Shown in pieces: positions 1 to 7,321 of a DNA stretch of 64,000 bases (the first letter of the stretch is position 1; every line of letters begins with the position of its first letter). The notes beneath the pieces were generated by a model. That model was not told the DNA's origin. It searched no databases and saw only the letters and a program-made list of their open reading frames with translations. The stretch is from Sphingomonas sp. (GTDB lineage Bacteria > Pseudomonadota > Alphaproteobacteria > Sphingomonadales > Sphingomonadaceae), in assembly GCF_017745215.1 (NCBI RefSeq), contig NZ_JAGHZV010000005.1:182472-246471 (forward strand). The letters are read 5' to 3'. Both the position numbers and the translations under genes were made by a program.

Positions 1-2811
1 CGCGCGCGGCTGATCCAGGCGCTCGTCGCCATGGCCGAGCGCCAGCACGCCGCGGGCCTCTGCTTCGACTTCGAGAACCTGCCGGCCAAAGCGCTGCCCG
101 ATTACGTCAAGCTGCTCACCGAAGCGAACAAGGCGCTCGACGCCAAGGGCCTGCTCGTCACCGTCACCATCCCCGCCGACGACCCCACCTGGCCGCTCGC
201 CCAGATCGCCGCGGTCACCGACCGGCTGTTCCTCATGGACTATGACCAGCATTGGCAGGGCGGCACCGCCGGCCCGATCGCGGCGCAGCCCTGGTTCATC
301 GAGCAGATCCGCCGCTCGCTCTCCCAGGTCCCGCGCGACAAGCTCATCGTTGCGCTCGGCAGCTACGGCTACGACTGGCACGGCGACACCGTCGACGCGA
401 TGACGGTCGAGGAAGCGCTCGACGCCGCACACGACAGCAGCACCACGCCCCAGTTCGACCCCGACAGCGGCAATTCGCGCTTCGCCTATGAGGAGGAGGA
501 CGGCGAGAGCCACAACATCTGGCTGATGGACGCCGCCGCGACCTGGAACCAGCTCCAGGCCACTCGCGCGCTGGGCGTCAACAGCGTCGCGCTGTGGCGG
601 CTCGGCAGCGAGGACCCGGGCGTCTGGACCACGCTCGACACCTGGCGCCAAAGTCCCGGCACGCGGGGCAAGGCGCGGCCCGATCTCGCCTCGATCACCC
701 CCGCGAACGACGTCGACGTCGAGCATTCGGGCGAGATCCTGCGCATCACCGCGACCCCCACCACCGGCAAGCGCCGCATGACCTTCGGCGCCGACGGGCT
801 GATCCACAACGTCGTCTACGACTCGCTCCCGACCCCCTATGTCGTATCCCGCACCGGCGCGCAGAATCCCAAGCTGATCGCGCTCACCTTCGACGACGGC
901 CCCGATTCCTACTGGACCCCGCGCATCCTCGACGTGCTCAAGGCGAAGCACGTCCCCGCCACCTTCTTCGTGATCGGCGAGAATGCGGTCGACAATCCGG
1001 GCCTCATGCGCCGCCTCGTCGCCGAGGGGCACGAGATCGGCAACCACAGCTACACCCATCCCAACATGGCGCAGGTGACCGACACCGAGGCGCGGCTCGA
1101 GTTCAACACCACCCAGCGCGTGATCGAGGCCTATACCGGCCACAGCACCCGCCTGTTCCGCGCACCCTATTTCGGCGACGCCGAGCCGACCACCGCCGAC
1201 GAAATCGGTCCCGCGCTCGCGGCGCAGCAGGCGGGCTATACCGTGGTCGGCCTCCACGTCGATCCCGAGGACTGGCAGCGCCCCGGCGTCGACGCGATCA
1301 TCAACACGACGATGCGCGAGATCCTCGAGCCAGAGCCCGACCGCTCCGCGAACATCGTCCTCCTCCACGACGGCGGCGGCGACCGCACCCAGACGCTCGC
1401 CGCGCTGCCGCAGATCATCGACCGGCTCCGCGCCAAGGGCTACACCTTCGTCCCGGTCTCGCAGCTCGCCGGCCTCACGCCCGCGCAGGTGATGCCCAAG
1501 GTCACCGCCGAGGACCTGGCGGCGGTGCGCTTCGACGTCGGCATCTTCCGCGTGCTCTCGGCGATCGGCGGCGGGCTCGTCTGGCTGTTCTTCCTCGCGA
1601 TCGCGCTCGGCATGGCGCGCGCGGTGCTGATGACGATCCTCGCGGTCACCGGCCGCAACCACATGCCGGCCCCGCCGATGCCCGGGGAACCGCCCTTCGT
1701 CTCGGTGATCATCCCCGCCTATAACGAGGAACGCGTGATCGAGGCCTCGGTGCGCCGCGTGCTCGAGAGCGAGGGCGTCACGCTCGAAGTGATCGTCGCC
1801 GACGACGGCTCGAAGGACCGCACCAGCGCGATCGTCCGCGAGGTCTTCGGCCATGATCCGCGCGTCCAGCTGCTCACGCTCGTCAACGGCGGCAAGGCCG
1901 CGGCGCTCAACCGTGCCCTCAAGGACGCCACCGCCCCCGTCATCGTCGCGCTCGACGCCGACACCCAGTTCGAGCCGCTGACCATCGCCCGCCTCGCGCG
2001 CTGGTTCGCCGACCCCGACATCGGCGCGGTCGCGGGCAACGCCAAGGTCGGCAACCGCGTCAACCTCGTCACCAAATGGCAGGCGGTCGAATATGTCACC
2101 GCACAGAACGTCGAGCGCCGCGCGCTCGCGCGGTTCGATGCGATGATGGTCGTCCCCGGCGCGGTCGGCGCGTGGCGGCGCGAAGCGCTCGACGACGTCG
2201 GCGGCTATCCCGAGGACACGCTCGCCGAGGACCAGGACCTCACCATCGCGATCCAGCGCGACGGCTGGCGCGTCGCCTACGACGTCGAGGCAGTGGCCTG
2301 GACCGAGGCGCCCGAGAGCTTCAAGGCGCTCGCCAAGCAGCGCTACCGCTGGGCGTTCGGCACGCTGCAATGCCTGTGGAAGCACGGCCGCCTCGTGCTC
2401 GACCGCAGGCCCGCCGGCCTCGCGCTGGTCGGCGTGCCGCAGACCTGGCTGTTCCAGATCGTCTTCGCCGCGATCTCGCCGCTGATCGACACCGCGCTCA
2501 TCGTCTCGATCGTCGGCACGATCGTCCGCGTCCTCCAGCACGGCTGGGCGCAGACGCAGACCGACGTGTTCCGCATGGGGCTCTACTGGCTGATCTTCAC
2601 AGCGGTCGACCTCGCCTGCGGCTGGACCGCCTATGCGCTGGAGAAGCGCGAGAAGCGCTTCCCCGGCTTCCTGCTGCTCGCCCAGCGCTTCGTCTATCGC
2701 CAGGTGATGTACTGGGTCGTGCTCCGCGCGATCGGCTCGGCGGTGGCGGGCTTCTGGGTCGGCTGGGGCAAGCTGGAACGCACCGGACGGACGCGGACGC
2801 CAACCCCTTAG
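1..2811 (+). CDS. GH18-like / polysaccharide deacetylase / GT2 glycosyltransferase fusion, 5' end missing
   Basis: Predicted membrane enzyme for synthesis and trimming of a beta-linked surface polysaccharide. The frame is open from the first base, so the true start lies upstream; 936 residues are visible. Residues about 10-215 resemble a glycoside hydrolase 18 barrel (FDFEN and LMDYD strand ends, lacking the full DxxDxDxE motif). Residues about 285-480 are a NodB-type deacetylase with TFDDGPD and GHEIGNHSYTHPN. After a transmembrane helix near 520-546 comes a family 2 glycosyltransferase (about 565-800) with VIIPAYNEE, DDGS, a DAD metal motif, AEDQD and QRYRW, followed by C-terminal membrane helices. 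The three-domain order is seen directly; the substrate is inferred. Whether the GH18-like part is catalytic is doubtful because of the degenerate motif. Confidence 0.9.
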   Translation, partial: RARLIQALVAMAERQHAAGLCFDFENLPAKALPDYVKLLTEANKALDAKGLLVTVTIPADDPTWPLAQIAAVTDRLFLMDYDQHWQGGTAGPIAAQPWFIEQIRRSLSQVPRDKLIVALGSYGYDWHGDTVDAMTVEEALDAAHDSSTTPQFDPDSGNSRFAYEEEDGESHNIWLMDAAATWNQLQATRALGVNSVALWRLGSEDPGVWTTLDTWRQSPGTRGKARPDLASITPANDVDVEHSGEILRITATPTTGKRRMTFGADGLIHNVVYDSLPTPYVVSRTGAQNPKLIALTFDDGPDSYWTPRILDVLKAKHVPATFFVIGENAVDNPGLMRRLVAEGHEIGNHSYTHPNMAQVTDTEARLEFNTTQRVIEAYTGHSTRLFRAPYFGDAEPTTADEIGPALAAQQAGYTVVGLHVDPEDWQRPGVDAIINTTMREILEPEPDRSANIVLLHDGGGDRTQTLAALPQIIDRLRAKGYTFVPVSQLAGLTPAQVMPKVTAEDLAAVRFDVGIFRVLSAIGGGLVWLFFLAIALGMARAVLMTILAVTGRNHMPAPPMPGEPPFVSVIIPAYNEERVIEASVRRVLESEGVTLEVIVADDGSKDRTSAIVREVFGHDPRVQLLTLVNGGKAAALNRALKDATAPVIVALDADTQFEPLTIARLARWFADPDIGAVAGNAKVGNRVNLVTKWQAVEYVTAQNVERRALARFDAMMVVPGAVGAWRREALDDVGGYPEDTLAEDQDLTIAIQRDGWRVAYDVEAVAWTEAPESFKALAKQRYRWAFGTLQCLWKHGRLVLDRRPAGLALVGVPQTWLFQIVFAAISPLIDTALIVSIVGTIVRVLQHGWAQTQTDVFRMGLYWLIFTAVDLACGWTAYALEKREKRFPGFLLLAQRFVYRQVMYWVVLRAIGSAVAGFWVGWGKLERTGRTRTPTP

Positions 2812-2883
2812 ACCCGCCTCGTTTTTCCTTGGAGATCCGCTGCCGTACCCTATGATCGCGCCGGCGCCCCGGGGGGAGGTCTG

Positions 2884-3669
2884 ATGCTGTCGGTCTTGCT
2901 ATTGATGATCCTGAGCCAGTCTGCCCAGAACGGAGCAGGCCAGCCTGTTGCGAAGCCCCAGACAGCCACCCAGACCGCGCCCGCGGACGACCCCGCGCAG
3001 GATGCCGAAAATCCCCCGATCCTGGTCGTCGGAAGATTGCCGCACTGCCAACCCCGGCCGGGCGACCCGCTGGACGACGTGGACATGGCGCCCGCCGCGG
3101 CGCAGTCGCGCCAGCAAGTGATCAAGCGCGATCCCGCGACGGGCGTTCTGGGCATCTTTCCCGACGACGATCCGGTCACCGGCCCCGACATCTGGCAGCG
3201 CGCGGGCACGCGGATGGACCAATATGTCTTCCGCATACCCGAGGACGGTGCGCCGCTCTGCATCGGCGCACGGAGCGGTGGCCCGCACGGCTGGGGCCAG
3301 TTGCGTCAGGTGGTCGATGCGCGGCCCTATCGCGGCAAGATCCTGCGCGTGACGATGTGGGCGGCGTCGCAGAAGGCCGGGCGCGTGTGGTTCTGGGTCG
3401 CCAGCGGCCGCCCGGGCAAGCCCAGCGCGACGGCCCGGGCCGACATGGCCACCGAGACCGGCCAGTTCGAGTTCCGCGGCTCGCACACCTGGACGCCGAT
3501 CAGCCTGACGATGGGGCCGGTGCGGTGCGACCAGGAGAAGCTGAGCTTCGGCGTCATGCTCGACGGCCCCGGCGACCTATGGATCTATCAGCCGCGGCTG
3601 GAAGTGGTCGGCAGCCAGTCCGCGCGCGAGGCCGAACGCGACTGCGACGCCCTCAAGCCGAAGCGATAG
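2884..3669 (+). CDS. Secreted protein of unknown function
   Basis: Encodes 261 residues. The first about 18 residues form a short hydrophobic signal-like segment, followed by a Gln/Pro/Ala/Thr-rich linker. The body (about 50-250) has scattered cysteines and a beta-rich look with several Trp residues, compatible with a jelly-roll or carbohydrate-binding-like fold, but no family is recognised. A purine-rich stretch (ggggggaggt) lies just before the ATG and supports this start. It follows the glycosyltransferase fusion by about 70 bp on the same strand, so co-transcription is possible. Export is inferred from the N-terminus only; no function is proposed. Confidence 0.7.
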   Translation: MLSVLLLMILSQSAQNGAGQPVAKPQTATQTAPADDPAQDAENPPILVVGRLPHCQPRPGDPLDDVDMAPAAAQSRQQVIKRDPATGVLGIFPDDDPVTGPDIWQRAGTRMDQYVFRIPEDGAPLCIGARSGGPHGWGQLRQVVDARPYRGKILRVTMWAASQKAGRVWFWVASGRPGKPSATARADMATETGQFEFRGSHTWTPISLTMGPVRCDQEKLSFGVMLDGPGDLWIYQPRLEVVGSQSAREAERDCDALKPKR

Positions 3670-3693
3670 CGAAGGCCGGCCGGCGTCGCGCGC

Positions 3694-4593
3694 CTATTTC
3701 CCCTGCAGCTTCGACAGGATCGCCATCGCCTGCTCGGCCCCGGCATTGGGCACCGTCTCGCCCGCCCGCGACGTGATCTCCGCCCAATGCGCCGCCACGC
3801 CTTCGGGGCTCAGCGCATCGCCATCGAGCCGCACGCCGGGGGTCAGCGTCACATAGGCCGATTGGAAGACCCCCGCGCCCGCACCCACGATCACATTGTT
3901 CGGCGCATCCTCGCTGACCAGGTAGAGCGCCGCGGGCGCGACCTTCTCGGGCTCGAAATGGCGGTACATCTCTTCGGGGAAGATGTCCTCGGTCATCCGC
4001 GTCGCCGCGGTCGGCGCGAGCGTGTTGACGCGGATATCGTGCTTGGCGCCCTCGAGATGCAGCGTCTTGGCGAGACCGAGCACCCCCAGCTTGGCTGCGC
4101 CATAATTGGCCTGTCCGAAATTGCCGTAGAGCCCGCTCGACGAGGCGGTCATCAGGATGCGCCCGTAATTCTGCGCGCGCATCGTCTCCCACACCGCCTT
4201 GGCGCAGTTCGCCGAGCCGATGAGGTGGACCTGCACCACGAACTCGAAATCCGCCGGCTCCATCTTGGCGAAGCTCTTGTCGCGCAGCACGCCGGCGTTG
4301 TTGATCAGGACGTCGACGCGGCCCCAGCGCGCCTTCGCCGCCTCGACCATCGCGACCATATGGCCGTAATCGGTGACGCTCCCGCCGTTCGACATCGCTG
4401 CGCCGCCGGCCGCCTCGATCTCCTCGACCACCTTGAGCGCGGCGTCCGAATGGCCGGTGCCGTCGCGCGAGCCGCCGAGGTCGTTGACCACCACCTTCGC
4501 CCCGCGCGATGCCAGCTGCAGCGCATAGGCGCGCCCGAGCCCGCCGCCCGCGCCGGTGACGATCGCGACGCGATCCCTGAAGTCGATGGTCAT
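3694..4593 (-). CDS. Short-chain dehydrogenase, multifunctional-enzyme-2-like 3-hydroxyacyl-CoA dehydrogenase type
   Basis: Cytoplasmic NAD(P)-dependent oxidoreductase of the classical/extended SDR family, 299 residues from the chosen start. The cofactor motif TGAGGGLGRAYA is near residue 12, followed by an acidic cofactor region VVNDLGG, NNAG near residue 90 and the catalytic Ser with YGAAK near residues 150-165. The VVNDLGG stretch and overall length resemble the dehydrogenase domain of peroxisomal-type MFE-2 (HSD17B4), suggesting acyl-CoA beta-oxidation, but steroid or other hydroxyl substrates are possible. An in-frame ATG 30 bp upstream (4623) exists; 4593 is preferred because the protein then starts directly at the first Rossmann strand. 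Confidence 0.9.
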   Translation of the reverse strand: MTIDFRDRVAIVTGAGGGLGRAYALQLASRGAKVVVNDLGGSRDGTGHSDAALKVVEEIEAAGGAAMSNGGSVTDYGHMVAMVEAAKARWGRVDVLINNAGVLRDKSFAKMEPADFEFVVQVHLIGSANCAKAVWETMRAQNYGRILMTASSSGLYGNFGQANYGAAKLGVLGLAKTLHLEGAKHDIRVNTLAPTAATRMTEDIFPEEMYRHFEPEKVAPAALYLVSEDAPNNVIVGAGAGVFQSAYVTLTPGVRLDGDALSPEGVAAHWAEITSRAGETVPNAGAEQAMAILSKLQGK

Positions 4594-4626
4594 CGGGGCG
4601 TTCTCCGGGTTCGATCCACTCAAAGC

Positions 4627-4707
4627 GTCATCCCGGCGAAAGGCGGGACCCAGGGGTCACGAGCGACATAGCTTGCTGGCCTGGGTCCCGGCTTTCGCCG
4701 GGACGGC
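4627..4707. repeat. Dispersed palindromic repeat, copy 1
   Basis: About 80-bp imperfect palindrome with outer arms GTCATCCCGGCGAAAG and CTTTCGCCGGGA and an inner GGGACCCAGG/CCTGGGTCCC pair around a variable centre. It lies upstream of the SDR gene. Further copies are at 22291, 37063, 38389, 39768 and 42625. The element resembles a REP/MITE-like sequence of sphingomonads. This copy is slightly diverged (aaaggcggga in the left arm, gggacggc at the right end). Confidence 0.9.
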
Positions 4708-4793
4708 TATTTCGGTTGGTCTAACGCCGGGAAAGGCGAAGGGGAACCGGCTGCATCATGGCCACACCGGTCCCCCGTAGGTCGCGGCGGGCC

Positions 4794-5099
4794 TCAGCCC
4801 CCGCGTTGCCGGCAATTGTCGAACTGGCCGGGTTTGCAGATCGGGTAGTGCGCCATCGGCGGCGGCGCCGGATAGGCCTGGTCGGGCGTCTGGGTGTTCG
4901 GCACGAACACCACCGTGTCGCCGGGCTTGGGCGTGCCGGTGAACAGCGGCTGGGTCGGCTGGTAGCCGCCCTGCGGGTCGGGCGCCGCCTCGGTGGTCGT
5001 GGTGGTGGTGACGGTCGTGCTGTCCTGCGTCGCGGGCGCGGTCTGGGCGACTGCGGTGCCCGAGACGGCGAGGGCTGCTGCCAGCGCAATCAGCTTCAT
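4794..5099 (-). CDS. Small secreted protein of unknown function
   Basis: Encodes 101 residues with a clear signal peptide: MK, a hydrophobic Ala/Leu core and an AVAQ cleavage site near residue 18-19. A Thr-rich run (residues about 28-37) is followed by a Pro-rich segment and a C-terminal region with two cysteines that could form a disulphide. No enzymatic motif is present. It is a predicted periplasmic or surface protein with low-complexity composition. It is the last chromosomal gene before the left attachment site of the integrated element, about 110 bp away, and appears intact. Confidence 0.75.
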   Translation of the reverse strand: MKLIALAAALAVSGTAVAQTAPATQDSTTVTTTTTTEAAPDPQGGYQPTQPLFTGTPKPGDTVVFVPNTQTPDQAYPAPPPMAHYPICKPGQFDNCRQRGG

Positions 5100-5210
5100 G
5101 GGGGCATCTCCTGGAGTTGCGCGAGCGCGGTTCGATTTCGCTCGCAGTCCAAACGCGGGAGATGCGGATTGGGTCCGGGGTCGTCGAAGCCCCGTCGAAC
5201 ACCAACAGCC

Positions 5211-5226
5211 GTCATCCCGGCGAAAG
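5211..5226 (+). other. attL core of the integrated element
   Basis: The 16 bp GTCATCCCGGCGAAAG is identical to the first arm of the dispersed palindrome, but is followed here by AT-richer unrelated DNA instead of the rest of the palindrome. Identity with the right-end copy stops exactly at base 16 on both sides. Confidence 0.8.
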
Positions 5227-5281
5227 GATAAAGCGCTCCCATCACCTTGAGATCATTTAATAATTGTGGATAGAATGCGGC

Positions 5282-5316
5282 TGTGCAGGAACCGTGCAGA
5301 TATTTTTCCTGCACAG
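5282..5316. other. Left-end integrase arm-type sites
   Basis: TGTGCAG (5282-5288) and CGTGCAG (5293-5299) lie 11 bp apart, one helical turn, and an inverted CTGCACA follows at 5309-5315. The outer two form a perfect 11-bp inverted repeat (5281-5291 with 5306-5316). The same heptamer occurs in two pairs with 11-bp spacing just outside the integrase gene at the other end of the element, as expected for arm sites of a lambda-type tyrosine recombinase. The rest of 5227-5397 contains no convincing gene. Confidence 0.6.
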
Positions 5317-5397
5317 GTCAATTTCTCGGGTTTGCGGCGCGCTTCGATCATCCAAAAGCATGCCGCGATTCGCTCCGATCGACCACCCCAACCGCAC

Positions 5398-6162
5398 TCA
5401 TTCACCAGCGGCAAACCGACGAAGCTGCGCGCGCTCCATGTTGTTCGGTGAAAACCATCTCGTAACATAATCGGGTTGCAACGACTGGCTAACCCGCCCC
5501 GGCTCGACAAAATCAACGACGATGCGCAGAGCGGGGTTGAAGCGGCGACGCGGCCATCCAAGCGCCGCTTCCAAATCGGCAGACCGCACGCCATCTTGCT
5601 GTTTCACCGCAAGAGCGGCGACCTGCCTTGCATCCTCTTTCGGGCTCCAGCCCATGATTGGCGGGTCCAGAACCTCATACCCGTATTGCGTTAGCTTGTA
5701 CCGATCGGGGCTACCAATGAAAGAGATTGTGCTGACTAGGCCGTAGGATTCCAGATCACCTAACCCGTCCTTGATTTCCTGCCGCTCAACATCGGGATAG
5801 GCAGCGGCAATCTCGTCGATGCTGACCCAGGTGTGGGCGAGCCCGTCGGGGCAATGCTCGACCATGTATTTGGCGGCAACCGCGCTGCCGCCGGTCAGCG
5901 AAACGGTTCGCGCCCCGGTTTGCTGGGCGATCTTCTCCACGCGACCGTGCAGGTTGTTGACTCCGTCCGTGACGTCGCCTTCCCACCGGCGACGATCCGC
6001 TTCGGTCGGATCGGGCAACACCTCGCCCGCCGCTTCGGCCAACAACGATCCGGCAACAGGCACCGCACCGAGTACGCCTTTGGCGGCTGCACGCCCTAAA
6101 TCGGCTGCGCGATTGACTTTCGGCGGTTGTATCGGCCCGCCATCTAGTGACTCATCTGACAT
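5398..6162 (-). CDS. Unknown protein with N-terminal hydrophobic segment and winged-helix-like domain
   Basis: Encodes 254 residues. Residues about 24-48 form an Ala/Gly/Val/Leu-rich hydrophobic helix (GAVPVAGSLLAEA), long enough to contact or insert into a membrane. Residues about 110-170 read as a winged helix: a helix containing DEIAAAYP, a recognition-like helix DGLGDLESYGLV and a beta wing containing YKLTQYGYEVLD. The C-terminal third is featureless to me. It is divergent from the following gene, with a 274-bp GC-rich spacer. It could be a regulator or sensor of the neighbouring cargo, or a membrane-acting effector controlled by a DNA- or protein-binding winged helix. No family name can be given. 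Confidence 0.7.
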   Translation of the reverse strand: MSDESLDGGPIQPPKVNRAADLGRAAAKGVLGAVPVAGSLLAEAAGEVLPDPTEADRRRWEGDVTDGVNNLHGRVEKIAQQTGARTVSLTGGSAVAAKYMVEHCPDGLAHTWVSIDEIAAAYPDVERQEIKDGLGDLESYGLVSTISFIGSPDRYKLTQYGYEVLDPPIMGWSPKEDARQVAALAVKQQDGVRSADLEAALGWPRRRFNPALRIVVDFVEPGRVSQSLQPDYVTRWFSPNNMERAQLRRFAAGE

Positions 6163-6436
6163 GAAACAAAAATAGCAGAACAGACTGGCAACGCAAAGCC
6201 GAGTAAGTCCAATTCAAGGGAAGAAGGTTGCGGGTATCTGCAACCCTGCCGCTCTGGCGAAGAGCGGGTGTGCAAGCGGAAAGCGTCTTCGCGGGGAACC
6301 GGCTGCACGGAGCGCGTAGCGCGGAGGAAGCTGGGCGGAAGATCGCTTGCAGCGCGCTGAGGGCGGAGCCCTAAGAATTTCGTCGATCCGGTGCGCAGAC
6401 CTTGAGCGTGCGCCAGAACAAAACTAGATCATTTCT

Positions 6437-7213
6437 ATGTCGATGCCTCTTGCACAAATCCGCCAAGCCTCTGCCGAACAGTTCGCGGCTCACAGAGCCG
6501 AAGCGCCAGACATCTCCGAAACCACGCCGCCCGAAATGACGCCTGCGCTGCTCGATTTCGCAAAGACCCTCGATGGCGATCCACCGCAATACGTTCCGGT
6601 CGTGAACGACCCGCACGGCCTGTACGGCTGGTGCAGCGATGGCGTAGGCGAGAAGATCAAGGCGGATGGCGGCGAAGCCATGTTCGGCTGGACGATCTGG
6701 GAGTGGCCGGGAGCGCTCTTGACCGCCGAATTTCATTGCGTCTGGAAAAGCCCTGACGGGGAATTGCTGGATATTACGCCAAAGCCAAAAGGCGAGCGGC
6801 GGATCGTGTTCGTGGCCGATCCGAGCGTCCCCCAGGACTTTGATTTCGACCATCGTCCCCGCAATCGCAGGGTTCGCATATATGAGGATGCGGACCGTAC
6901 AGAGTGGGCACGGGAAATGGCGATAGCTCTTTCCGGCGCGCAGCGGGTCTATGAAGAGCGCCGCGCAGCGAAAGCCAATCTACCTCTTGAAGCATGGCTG
7001 TTGCGAAAGGTGCCGGTCGATCCGATCCCGCATGTGGTCGATGAACTCATCGCGGTTTGCAACGAGTTCGAAGAACATTTCGACTCGCTGGGTGCCAGCG
7101 GCCCGGTGATACCGGACGCGCGATTTGTCGAATTGGGAAAACGCCGTTTAGAGGTTCAAACGCGTTTCAAGGCGCTTTTCGCGGAACGCGAGAGGTGTAG
7201 AAGCCAGAGCTAA
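6437..7213 (+). CDS. Unknown cytoplasmic protein with possible Cys-His-Asp catalytic triad
   Basis: Encodes 258 residues with no signal peptide or membrane helix. Residues about 60-120 hold YGWC, FGWTIWEW, EFHCVW and DGELLDITP in that order. A Cys followed by a His and an Asp on consecutive strands is the arrangement of papain-like and transglutaminase-like folds, so thiol-hydrolase activity is possible but is only inferred. The C-terminal half is helical and charged. A hairpin resembling a terminator follows the stop at once, so it is probably transcribed separately from the large nuclease-like gene downstream. It sits among defence-like cargo at the left end of the element. Confidence 0.7.
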   Translation: MSMPLAQIRQASAEQFAAHRAEAPDISETTPPEMTPALLDFAKTLDGDPPQYVPVVNDPHGLYGWCSDGVGEKIKADGGEAMFGWTIWEWPGALLTAEFHCVWKSPDGELLDITPKPKGERRIVFVADPSVPQDFDFDHRPRNRRVRIYEDADRTEWAREMAIALSGAQRVYEERRAAKANLPLEAWLLRKVPVDPIPHVVDELIAVCNEFEEHFDSLGASGPVIPDARFVELGKRRLEVQTRFKALFAERERCRSQS

Positions 7214-7218
7214 CGTTC

Positions 7219-7237
7219 AAACGACTTGAAGTCGTTT
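7219..7237 (+). terminator. Hairpin after the triad-like gene
   Basis: AAACGACT/AGTCGTTT forms a perfect 8-bp stem with a TGA loop, followed by a T-rich run (attttc). It starts six bases after the stop codon of the preceding gene, which suggests an intrinsic terminator. Confidence 0.6.
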
Positions 7238-7321
7238 ATTTTCAATATGTTAATTAAGTGAGCGGCCTCTCACCTGCACGACCCATTTCGTAGGTTGTGT
7301 GAAATCCTATATTCTCCTTTC

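Noticed and set aside
4741..6310. 15-bp identity GGGGAACCGGCTGCA at 4741 and 6294
   Set aside because: It lies off the element border, is not next to any gene feature in common, and the 16-bp core repeat explains the boundary better.
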